Below are positions 45,336 through 55,423 of a stretch of 56,738 bases of DNA, piece by piece. The translations under genes were made by a program, and so were the position numbers. The notes beneath the pieces were generated by a model. It saw only the letters and a list, made by a program, of their open reading frames with translations, did not search any database and was not told where the DNA came from. The stretch's first letter is position 1. Every line of letters begins with the position of its first letter. Source of the stretch: Acanthaster planci (Eukaryota; Echinodermata; Asteroidea; Valvatida; Acanthasteridae). The stretch spans positions 3,980,375 to 4,037,112 of the forward strand of contig NW_019091355.1 in NCBI RefSeq assembly GCF_001949145.1. The letters run 5' to 3'.

Positions 45336-45948
45336 AATGAACGTTCCAGTGTAATTGATGTCTCGTGCAAAATCAACGCATGAAAGATATACCCTCTGTA
45401 TGTGCGCGCGTATCATACACTCACGGAAGTTTTGACCCATATCATTGTTCAAATAAACTTTGTCCAATAAATACTCGAATAAAACATCACGTTGTGCATA
45501 CGCCCCACTGATCTCTAAACAGTTACTCTTTGGTCATTTGCCCTTCCCGGCGCCCTCAGCGATGGGGACGAGCGCTTTTACCCAGCAAACACAAACAGAG
45601 GGCGCTACAACGACACAACGCGTGGACCACTCTCACAACGGTAAGGCCACGTTGGCATACTTCATACTTTGTTTTGATTGCATTTTCGAGACCCAGTTCT
45701 TTTCGTGGGCTCATTCTTCTTTATTCGTTAAACACGTTAAACGCAGGCCCAGGCCGAGTCAGGGTCGATACTGGTTGTAGGTTTTGTGGTCGACGACATC
45801 GAATAGTAGCTGTAGACAGGCATAAGTAACCTGTGTACACAAATCTGGGTATATAGTTTACATTGAGAAAACTGCAAGTTCGTAGATGAAACAAAATATT
45901 TTGAGACACCGTAAATTGTTCATCCTGTACACTCTTATGAGCCTCAAG
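45336..45948. other. Non-genic stretch
   Basis: No gene recognised. Overlapping open frames at 45460-45829 have no recognisable similarity. Confidence 0.4.
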
Positions 45949-46118
45949 CTGGACCTAGAGAGGGCGCAATTTTCTCAGCAACGGAGGCTCCTTTGGTAGG
46001 AACTGAATTTCGCTGTTCACGAACGACAAGGATATGATGCATTACCAACAAAATGAACACTCTCGACCAACATGGCTCCGCTTTCCAACCGATGAGAGGG
46101 AGCTTCTGCTCGAGGCAG
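45949..46118 (+). repeat. Dispersed repeat family A, copy 5
   Basis: Forward copy, GAGCCTCAAGCTGGACC to CTTCTGCTCGAGGC, close to full length. A missing base in the middle (CGCTGTTCACG where copy 4 has GCTGGTTCATG) breaks the reading frame kept by other copies. Confidence 0.85.
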
Positions 46119-46645
46119 ACAGGCCATTTTCTTTATTTTTTCATGAACAAATACACTACGATTATCTTGTAGGAACATGGAAGTTTTTGTATAGGCCTAT
46201 ACACATCTTGTATGGCATAGGTACATACAACATATCACGTGGGCCTACGCACTGAAAAGTGGTGCCGTTAGCTAAGGTGTACGTACAACTAGTTTTTGCA
46301 TAATATTACATCATAATTAGTAGCATATACCTGATAATATCTCGTACGTGTAGGTAAAACACAGTATCTTTTATTTATTTGACAAGAAAAATTGAAGACG
46401 ATCTTCACTGATGCCGTACGCGAGTCTTCGCATAAGGGACCAGTATTCCGTACCACGGAACAACTTGCAGAGTCGACAAAGCTGTAGGCCTATACTCATC
46501 TGCAGCAGCTAGCTATAGCGTACTACCAGACATTGTAAGTAAGTACGGCATTAAACGTTGACAGATTGTCGAGTTAAGTAGGACAGGGTTCATAAAATTC
46601 GAACTGTCAATAGTTGATCAAAGATCGTTGGCCCCCTCCTCAAGT
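46119..46645. other. 3' flank of the zinc-finger gene
   Basis: Downstream of the minus-strand zinc-finger gene, non-coding. It contains the putative poly(A) signals at 46370-46379. Confidence 0.5.
46370..46379 (-). terminator. Putative poly(A) signals (overlapping AATAAA)
   Basis: On the minus strand the sequence reads AATAAATAAA, two overlapping AATAAA hexamers about 270 bp past the zinc-finger stop codon. The position suits a 3' end, but no cleavage site is demonstrated. Confidence 0.45.
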
Positions 46646-47953
46646 TCATTCACGTTCTGCATTGTGAGATGTCATGTGTCTCGTCAAGTGGTGGCGCTCT
46701 CTGAAGGACTCCCCGCAAAGATTACACTTCAGTTTCTCCTCCACTCGCTTCCCTTCGTTTCTGTCGCCCGCCACCGTCGAAGTGGATGCGGAGTTCGAAC
46801 CGCCGCCATTCCCATCAGAAGACCGTTTATGCTGCGTCCTCATGTGGTACACCAAATCACTGGTCATCCGGAAGCTGGCGCTGCACTTGGCGCACCAATT
46901 GTCGTACTGCCGGCTGTGCACGCTGGAAGACAGCGGTAAGACACTAGTGGGCACCAGTGGCTGCTGCCACGCAAACGGCACTCGAGAAAATCCCTCAGCA
47001 TTTGCGCCATTTTGAAATGGACCGAACTGCACCGAAAAGGCGTTCTTGTAGGGGTTCGTGTTTTTCACAGTTTTCAACGCGTCACACCCTTGCGTGTGAT
47101 TAAGGAAATCCGGTGGTGGGCGACGTTTCAAAGGAATAAATGAAGGCGCCACGAATTCCTCTTCACGTTCCGTCCTACGTCCAAGATGATTTGCGTGCAG
47201 GTTGTTGGAATGCGTTGCTAGTAAGGTTTGAGCAGAGCCATAAAATGTTTGAGTCAGCGGAGACGGTCCCTGAAATGTAGATTCAGAGAGGTGTTCCGAT
47301 GATGCATTTATAGGCCGCTCCTTCTGCTGCTCTCTCCTACGCGATCTCAGCCTCGCTGTGTCTGCGCATGGCTGTTGTTCATGGCAACCTATCTGTTGAT
47401 GTTTTTTCACTTCTCGAAATGCACTGCGTTTCCCGGACGCATGCGCCTGAGTTGGGCAGGTTTGTCTAAGAGAGGGAGCTCCAAGCAGATCACTGTAACC
47501 AACTCCTCCGTGCGACACTTGTGGACCACTTGGACGTAAGCAGGAAGTATTCGTCTGCATTTTGCTGGACAGAAATCCAAGACCAGTTGGTTGTTGTGTG
47601 GATGAGCATCCGGGGTTAGTCGTCCTGGTTTCGTGCGATTCCCAATTTGACAACAGCTTCCCCGAATGAGAAGCTGGGGAATCGGCAAGTTCAGGTCGCC
47701 AGCTGGCTCGAAGTTTCTTCGACAGACGACGCTCAACAACTGACCACGACTCTCCTTGCAGCTCACTTTCTTCCGAGTCTGTTGACCGTGGGTCAGAGTG
47801 GCCCTTGCTTTTGAGCGCCACTGGCCTAGCTATCCACTGATTGTTGAAACCATTCTCTCTTGTGGCTATTGATTCAGATTTCCCCGCACCCCTGGGTATT
47901 TGACCTCTCGGTGGAAAATCCATGACCTCTTTTCTAGTCGATGGACACTCCAT
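46646..47953 (-). CDS. PRDM8: PRDM8/ZNF488-like C2H2 zinc-finger protein (single exon seen)
   Basis: Reads 435 aa from the ATG at 47953. Finger one (about 353-375) is WCAKCSASFRMTSDLVYHMR with C-x2-C-x12-H-x4-H; finger two (408-430) is LKCNLCGESFRERHHLTRHM with C-x2-C-x12-H-x3-H, followed by TSHN. This pair at the very C-terminus is the hallmark of vertebrate PRDM8 and ZNF488, nuclear transcriptional repressors of neural development. KRSAFREVKK (175-184) recalls a motif known from PRDM8. The rest is low in recognisable domains, and no PR domain or N-terminal finger lies in this exon. In the coding frame TAA and TGA occur upstream of the ATG, after an apparent acceptor at 48024-48025. The symbol denotes the family; orthology is inferred. 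Confidence 0.85.
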   Translation of the reverse strand: MECPSTRKEVMDFPPRGQIPRGAGKSESIATRENGFNNQWIARPVALKSKGHSDPRSTDSEESELQGESWSVVERRLSKKLRASWRPELADSPASHSGKLLSNWESHETRTTNPGCSSTQQPTGLGFLSSKMQTNTSCLRPSGPQVSHGGVGYSDLLGAPSLRQTCPTQAHASGKRSAFREVKKHQQIGCHEQQPCADTARLRSRRREQQKERPINASSEHLSESTFQGPSPLTQTFYGSAQTLLATHSNNLHANHLGRRTEREEEFVAPSFIPLKRRPPPDFLNHTQGCDALKTVKNTNPYKNAFSVQFGPFQNGANAEGFSRVPFAWQQPLVPTSVLPLSSSVHSRQYDNWCAKCSASFRMTSDLVYHMRTQHKRSSDGNGGGSNSASTSTVAGDRNEGKRVEEKLKCNLCGESFRERHHLTRHMTSHNAERE

Positions 47954-48023
47954 GCGTGGTGTGCTTCTCAAAACAGTTCATAAGCTTGTCCGTGGATTCG
48001 GTAAAAGTTAGCCAGAGTTTGAC
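47954..48023 (-). other. Probable 5' untranslated part of the zinc-finger exon
   Basis: On the minus strand, a T-rich run ending TTAATTGCAG gives a good 3' splice site, with the exon then starting at 48023. In the coding frame this leader has TAA and TGA stops before the ATG. A second, weaker acceptor-like TTTTGAGAAG lies between the stops and the ATG and would permit an upstream coding exon. Confidence 0.5.
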
Positions 48024-48618
48024 CTGCAATTAAAAAAAAATACATCCAAAATTACCTATCAGAAAAATGTCGGTGGTCAAAGTGTCAATCTCCCCGATGC
48101 CTGCAAAAATTGTCAGCAGGCAGTTGTTAAAGTAGCACTTTCCAACTGATTGAACTTTCTGGCAGCAGCACAATTAATTTAAATGTCATGAAAAGGTACC
48201 AATGCTCGCCAGACCTCCCCTCGTGTTTGTAGCTATGGCTCGGTCTAGATCTGCGCCGGCTTGCAGGTACAGATCTGTGGGTAGGCCCTACAATGGTGAC
48301 AACAGACGGAGCAGTGTAGACCAAGTGCCCCAGGTAAGGCATTGGCCTACAGTGGGTATCAAACATAAACAAACATGGCGTCCTCCCATAGCAAAGTGTG
48401 TCATAACTGTTACTTACCAAAAAATGCCGATTTTCGGCACAGTGTGCTCAGCACATCAGTAGTCTGAGTATACTTTACCAACCGTTGGCTTTATTTCTGG
48501 TAAATGACACTTATGAAACACTTCGCTATAGGAGGACGCTATTTTGCTGACGTTTGATACCCACTTGTAGACTATGTCACGTGACTTTATTAACGTATGC
48601 AATGGGTCTATTATATTC
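48024..48618. other. Upstream flank of the zinc-finger exon
   Basis: Presumed intron or upstream sequence of the minus-strand gene. No exon recognised. Confidence 0.4.
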
Positions 48619-48699
48619 GCCTCGAGCAGAAGCAGCCCCTCACCAAAGGACCCGCTGTTGCTAAGAAAATGGCGCCCTTTCATGGTCTAGCTCGAGGCA
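48619..48699 (-). repeat. Dispersed repeat family A, copy 6 (internally deleted)
   Basis: Both ends are present (GCCTCGAGCAGAAGC and GTCTAGCTCGAGGC) but the middle of about 100 bases is missing, giving an 81-bp derivative. It shows the inverted ends most clearly. Confidence 0.8.
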
Positions 48700-51423
48700 C
48701 ATACTAGCTCTGGCAACCCAATTCTGTGGCGACCAAACACTACTGGAACACTAATTTTTACTATTTGAAGAGCCAAACTAATGTGGCGCTTAACAGAAAA
48801 CAGCCAGTACGCCGCCAGCAACCATCTCCAAGCTTTTAATCGAGGTTCGGCTAAGTTGATTAAAAGGCATTTAATAGGAAGAGACACATTTTCCCGCCAA
48901 TAGAAAGAAAGTTATTTTGTTACTCGAGACTTTTCACATTTTCCCTGTCCAGTGTTTACGGTGCACTGAAGTTGCACCGGTGTGAAACAGTTGTAAAAAT
49001 CTCTTCCGTTTTCTTCGCTGCAGCAAACTGCTCTTTCATCGTGCAACGATGAGATATTTTGCCCAAAGACTTGTCTATCTTTAGAGTGGGACTTTGAAAT
49101 GCCTGCCTGACAATTTTGCGACGTGCATCGCCTCTAAGTCCATCAATCCAGCCCAAGCGAAAAACATGAATACAGACCCTCACACAATCTACATGTAATT
49201 AATTAATGAGACTGCGATGAAACACGGGTCGTGCCTGACATCCACCACCGACTGGTTAGGGCGGACAACGGTCGGTGCGTTTCGCCACCTACCACATGTT
49301 GTGAGCGTCAAGTCAGAATTTATCCCGTTTCAAGCGGTGCTGACATATTAATAGTTAATTTAGCTACGGGGACACCCGCGGCTCGCTTCATTTTTCATCA
49401 TTTTGGAAATTATAGCACAGCAGACGTCGAGAGACCAACATGGCGCCCCTATTTTACCTTTTAGTAAAAGCATGTGGGAGATTTTCCTGGCGGATATTAA
49501 TAAATAAAATCGATATAAAATTAAAATGCTTCCATTAATTTTATATCATTCTAGTTTAAATATACTGTGGTCCTTTAATTCCTGTTTGTGAATGATGGTT
49601 GAATTCCTTGAAAAACTTCTGTCGAAATTATTCCTAGAAAATACACATACAGAAAAATCGGAAGGATGGTATTTCCGGAACGATATAAAAAGGATTTTTT
49701 TTTCGAAACCGTTTTCCCCTCTTGTTTACTGAATCGAAATGGTGATTCAGCGGTGACTGGATTGCTTATCCTGTTTAAAACTGATTTTCTTGATAACACA
49801 TGTCTATGTCTGTTACAGTGACCGTCATGCGTCAACGTAATTATCATGCAAGGACCGAACAAAGAAGACACAACTTACCTTTAGAAATTAAACACATCTA
49901 TGTACTTAACGAAGTTCCCCTCTGGTGCCGATCTCCTGAATACATGAACACCTGACTAGTCACATGTTCGCCAGCGTTTCGACGCTAACGTGAAGAAGTT
50001 ATTACGGCAAATTATGAGCAATGTTGCTATGTCCCATCGTTGGTTATCTCTGTACTTCAATTCAAATTCCTGCTATACCTTCTATGTGGTAAATTTCCTC
50101 ACTTTGGACATTATGCGATAAACAGACTGTTGAGTCAATTTTGACTGAGGCGCACAAATTTCAAAAAGGCACGTGTCATCATTGGTTCATTCGGCAAAAG
50201 AAAACAATTGTTTGGTATGCAGCGGTGTCAGCCGCAAACTCTCTAACCTCAACGGAAACTATTCTGGCCGATCAGAATCGGCGGCTGTCCCGCTCAGTCC
50301 GCGAATCCTTCCTCATGTAGTTGCTATGCTGAAGAGTTACGAGTGTTTTCCCGCCAGGATATATGCAGCGAGGATGTTGATCAGTACAGTGAAGTGTTAG
50401 CCCGGTTCAACCCGCAGTGAGAGGAGAGCAGATTGTCAGCACCAAAGATCGGACGGGTTGATCTTGTCGTCTGCGAGCCGAGTGCATGGGCCCTCGAGCT
50501 TTCAGCTCGCTCACCGATGATTGGTTCGGAACTACTTTGCAACATAATGAGTCTCCGCTATCAGTGTCTAACGACCTGCATGCACTCCAGCGTATACGGT
50601 GCGCGAAGAGAGTGGTTTTGCCGAGCGTGTCTCCGGGCAAGGATTATTGCATTGCGTCGTCAGCCGGCTTGACGAGCGTGCACCGTTGTCATGAAGTTTG
50701 ACGTCGTCCAATCGGATAGTGACTTATTAACAATGTTGAAGATGGTCATGTAGATGGCTAACTGGAAGCTTTGTAAAAACAATGATTGGTTGAAACTTTG
50801 TGACTAATCTAACATTCAATGCCATTAACTTAGCCTTGATAATTTTTGCGCTTTTGTACAAAGGCCTCAGTTGTTAACAATCGGAGATGCATTACATTTT
50901 GATATAGGTCCTAAGGCAAGATAAGTGAGCATTATTCTGCCTTTATACATTTATTGCTTTATTCTTTTTCCATCATTTTGCCTGCTTGTGTCTTGGGTCT
51001 TCAATGTTATTCTTCCTCACGCTTTCGACCCCCCAGTTCCAGCGTTTCTTCCCGTGCTGATTTTATCGACTAAAGATATTTTCAGCAATAAACTTGCGAA
51101 ACTGTCATTGCCGATTGGTGGAGAAGACGACATCGTCCCCGATCGATGTACATTTTCAAATCAAATGAAGAGCGTCTGTGTTACAAAGAGTGACCCTTCC
51201 GGTCAGCGGAATGCCTGCTAACCCGTATCAAATCAGCAGAAATCGTGATTGAACTTGATTTTAAAGTGGCCCGATGTACGACAACATGAAAACTGACACA
51301 ATGCTTTGGACTGGGCACAGGCGCTCAGATAACACAACATATGCCCGGTTCGCCGCTAACTAGTCCGGAGTCGCCCAACCGACCGCCGGTGCATTACCAC
51401 AGCATATGTTGGCACTAATTACG

Positions 51424-51690
51424 ACGTCGTCTGCTCGAGTGCGCACGGCATGTACACCGCCCGGGCACGGTTGACGGCCGGGGCCCGGGCCGTGGGGTCG
51501 GCTGTATAGGCGCTCCGAACGCGACGAGGCGACTTGGGCGAGGGGGGCCAACCCGGCATTTTGTCGCGGTGGGCTGTCGGAGCCTAATTGATGGGAGTCG
51601 CGATGGAGCGCCGGGACTAATGGCGCTGAGGGATTTATCTCCATCCCCGCGCCATCTGCTACCTCGGTTCTGCCTCGTCGGCTCGTCCGG
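51424..51690. promoter_or_regulatory. CpG-dense patch, possible promoter or 5' exon region
   Basis: GC-rich with many CG dinucleotides, in an AT-rich neighbourhood, 3.4-3.7 kb upstream of the zinc-finger exon on its strand. It contains a GC palindrome (GGCCGGGGCCCGGGCC). Open frames on the minus strand lack known domains. A CpG-island-like promoter of the zinc-finger gene is a reasonable inference but no start site is visible. Confidence 0.4.
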
Positions 51691-54433
51691 TTCCAAGTGA
51701 AGAAATGCAATTCGTCGATATCGTTTTTCTTTGTCGTGGAGCCAGAAATGCGCGAAGAACAATGTAAGCCTCTTCTCCGGATAACAGGCCTTTTTAGTAT
51801 TCGGTAATTGAATGACTCGGAACAAACACAAATGTGTAGCAGACGGTAATGGCTTTCGATTATGTAATCAGAGATTGAATTTAGCAAGTGCATGTATAAT
51901 TTCTCGGCAGTGAATTACTGTGTCGACAGATTCTCTGGTTAATTCACTCTTTGTGCTTAAACTAAACTCTTTGCGTTTAACGACAGCGTGTTTATGGCTC
52001 CCCACTTCTGAAAATGATTTTAAGAAAAGATGATTTTTTTTCGCAAATGAAAGAAAACCATAAACGAAATAGGACTGCATGGATTTGGTTTAGAATTGTG
52101 TCTGGCTTTGATATCAGAGATTCTGGTATGAACGAGTGTTTTTGAAGGTACTTTCCAATATGACAAATGCATCACCCAACCTGAAATGTATACAGTTCAC
52201 AAGAAGGGACCAAGATATATAGTTAGGGCAAAAATTTTAAATACATTTGTAGAAAAATTTTCCTCAATTTTTTACTGTTTGGAACAGTTTTGCCAACTTT
52301 TTCTTTATGAGGTCAGACAAATTGTATCTCAACTTAATTTCACAGTATGCACTTCAATTGAAAATACTCAGATACATTTATTATAGTTCAAAATATTGAT
52401 ATTTATGATAAATCCTTTTGTGAAAATCTACATTTGCCCCCTTTGCCGTTCAAAAACACTTCAGAAAAGTGGTCCATGAGATGTGACGACAAATACAGAA
52501 AGCTGCACTAAATATTAGGGTTATAGTAAGCCTATGTAAATATAAATATGAATCACATATATATCTCTGGGTGTTTTTGTTTGACGCATGCACCATGTAC
52601 TTTAAGCAGAGACCCATTTTGTCTGTCCTCATGAAAAAAGAAAAGCTGGTAGGAATGATATGAGTGAAGTTGTGAAATTTGAGGAAAACTGTTATTGGTC
52701 TACCAGGTGTATTTTGCCCCAACAGTGTGCGCACTGTTTCAGGTACTGGTAGTCATTTGTAATTTCAACATCGTGAAAGTTTTTATATTTGGGGGATATG
52801 ATATATCAGTTTTGCTGATGAGTTCCCCTCCCCCCCGGGAAAAGTCCTGAATTTTCCTCATCTCGGCAGAACCCTTGCTGGGCGATCCTTTGTTGTCAAC
52901 AGCAACCGTGAATCTCTTGCTGTCCGCTCACATGTCGTTCAATTGCAGACCCTACATCATCTCCCGCCTTACGCCTCTCTGCAAGCAAGTTCCATCGCGA
53001 CAACTCCCCGCTAGCACTGATTGTGGCACCTTGCTAACTGACAATCCAATCATCCTCAAACCAGTTTCTTGTCTGGGACCGGACAGACAACCCAGACAGT
53101 CATCCCACTTCGCCGTGTCATCGCCACGATTCTCATTAGCCTAATATTACTTGAGGACCCGGTTGCATAGCCCACCGGGTAGGCTTCGTACGAATCCAGG
53201 GCAAACTGTTTAAAGACCTACATGCTATTATATACACAGGCCGACTACCGGATTATCAGTTCACGATCTGGAGTGTAAGATGTAAACATGGCTGTCAAAC
53301 AAAACATCGAGTGAATCGTCTTCTTTGTGACAATGCCATGTTAAGCCTTTACATCAGTTGCTGAGGGTTTGTGCAGTGCTATTTTTGTGTTCTGTTGGGG
53401 GGGAGGTTAGGGGGTAAAATACGCATGTGTAATTAATGGAACATTTTAATGAAAATTACAGGTTAAGATTGCTTTACTGTAACAATATGTATTCTCCTGT
53501 TATTTGATTAATGGTGGAAGGGGTCGGTTCTGAGCTATTTTTTTTTCAGCAAATTGGTGATTTCCACCCCCATTTCTCTCTGTTTTCTTGTTTAATCTCT
53601 CATATTTTGCCTATTGCAAATCCAAGCTAATACCACTAGCTTCGACAGTTTCGAATCAAAACTAGTAATGGATGAAACGGGAGGAATTTTGTTCCCAAAA
53701 ATATTCTCGATATTTTCTTCCGTGATGGAAACATGGAGGAAAGAAAGCGAATGATGGAAAGCCAGGACGGGAAGGAGAAATTTTTTTTTTTACATGAACA
53801 TCTTTTCGACAAAAGGCGCCTTCTCCTGCTGGCCAGCTGGATACGGGCTTAAATTATTTTTTCGCCGTGTATGACACGTCTCACAAGCCGGGCGCGCATA
53901 TTAATGGCTGGTCAGGCGGGCAAAGCGTACCGACCTGTTAAATGGTGGCGCCCTTTGACTTTAACGGCCGCCTCGCGCGCGGGCCACTGGCAGCATGAAG
54001 CTTCCTCCTCAGCTCATTTTCGTCCCGTCGTCGCTGACGAATGGGATGTAATTTCAACGTACGATTGAATCACCGTTCGAGATTAGGGCGTGCAAAGTTA
54101 ACATTAAATCCCAGAATAGAGATGCCTCTATTCCTAAACGTGCCAAGTTAACATCCGTATACACAGATTAAAATTTTACGAGATCGAGAGGAGGTGGACG
54201 CCACCAATACGACAATTCTGTACCCCTCTCCCTCGTGGGAGCTGAGGAACAGGTTGGTTCATTCTGACAAGAATTCCTTACTACTGACAGTGGAAGATGT
54301 GGAATGATCTGATTTTTCCCCCAGATTTCGTTCCATCCAGCTGGTCTTACTGACACAAGAAACATGGGATAGGCTAGTATTGGATGACTGTGGTAACCAC
54401 GGTGACATGACTAGCGCCATGAACCTTTTGTGT

Positions 54434-54568
54434 AACTCGAGTTAGTGACTCAACTTGAGTCTGACTGGAGTTAGGCCCCCTACAAGTTTTTGTGTCTCAA
54501 CTTGAGTCCCAAAGATAAATGACGTTTTTTTGAGTCATTGCGAGCAAATGAACAGGACTCGAGTCATA
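54434..54568. repeat. Cluster of palindromic ACTC..GAGT motifs
   Basis: Within 135 bp there are AACTCGAGTT, GACTCAACTTGAGTC, TCTCAACTTGAGTCC, TTTGAGTCATT and GGACTCGAGTCAT. All are built from ACTC / GAGT, several palindromic, and some contain TGACTCA-like (AP-1-like) halves. The cluster may be a degenerate satellite or a set of binding sites. Confidence 0.6.
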
Positions 54569-55302
54569 CATTACTCTATAAAATAATCACAGAATTTAGT
54601 GAATTGCTGCAACTATGCAAGAGATATTGCCACATTTTGATGGGGACTTCATATCGTCCTGTGAAATAGTCCTCAGCACCGTATTCTTACATTTTAGAGA
54701 ATTGTTAGGTAACAGTAAAGTTGGCTTGATTTTATGAGGTGTTTCTGCACTCAGGGTCCAAGCAAAGTTGCCCAAGTCTGTCCTAGAATGATAAGGATGA
54801 GACAGGCTTAAATCTGCTGGGCGAGCTGGGCTTCATCATATTGGCCAGGCAAGTGGAATGGAAGAAATGCGATTACGACGTTTTACACATGGTGAAATTC
54901 TCCATCTTGCACTGCTGCACAGTGCTACATGATCTTATACCGTTACCATCATTAAGTACCGCAGAAGTAAAACACACATGAAATTTATACAAGTATTATC
55001 TAAGGTTCAAAGTACTGAAGTCAATCCGAGGTCGCTCATGGGGCATAGCAGTGTTCAACAGGGGCCCCAGGTCGAGTGTAATTAGGTCACCACAAGGAGT
55101 GCATCCTAAAAGCAGTCCCATTGTACTCCGACTTGAATCATAGGGCAAGGTCCCAGACTGGGTGTCCTGTGACCACCATGTGATCAGCTTGTTGACCTGT
55201 GATGACCCTTTTTGACTGAAACAGAGGAAACAGAGTCATCAAAGTGTGTCCCTGGGTCCCTGCTCTATGCTTCAATGCTGGGGCTCACAATAGGCCTACA
55301 TA

Positions 55303-55423
55303 TGGATGGCCTGACACTTTGTTTACACATGCACTTTTGTATGGAGTCAGTGGGGGCCCATTCTCCACTGATCATGAGAGGAAAGCCCACATGTAAACAG
55401 AGTGTCAGTGTTCCGTATAGTTC
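55303..55423. repeat. Imperfect inverted repeat
   Basis: CTGACACTTTGTTTACACATG on the left (about 55311-55331) faces CATGTAAACAGAGTGTCAG on the right (55391-55409), with TCAGTGG / CCACTGA inside near the centre. A second, short palindrome follows at about 55425-55462 (CATGCTCCAT facing ATGGAGCATG). Confidence 0.65.

Noticed and set aside
47407-47766. 119-codon minus-strand frame inside the zinc-finger exon
   Set aside because: Out-of-frame shadow of the zinc-finger coding sequence.
51360-51893. 177-codon minus-strand frame as a possible upstream exon of the zinc-finger gene
   Set aside because: No PR domain or zinc finger is visible and two minus-strand frames are open together, so composition is the likelier cause. 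The patch is kept only as a possible promoter region.
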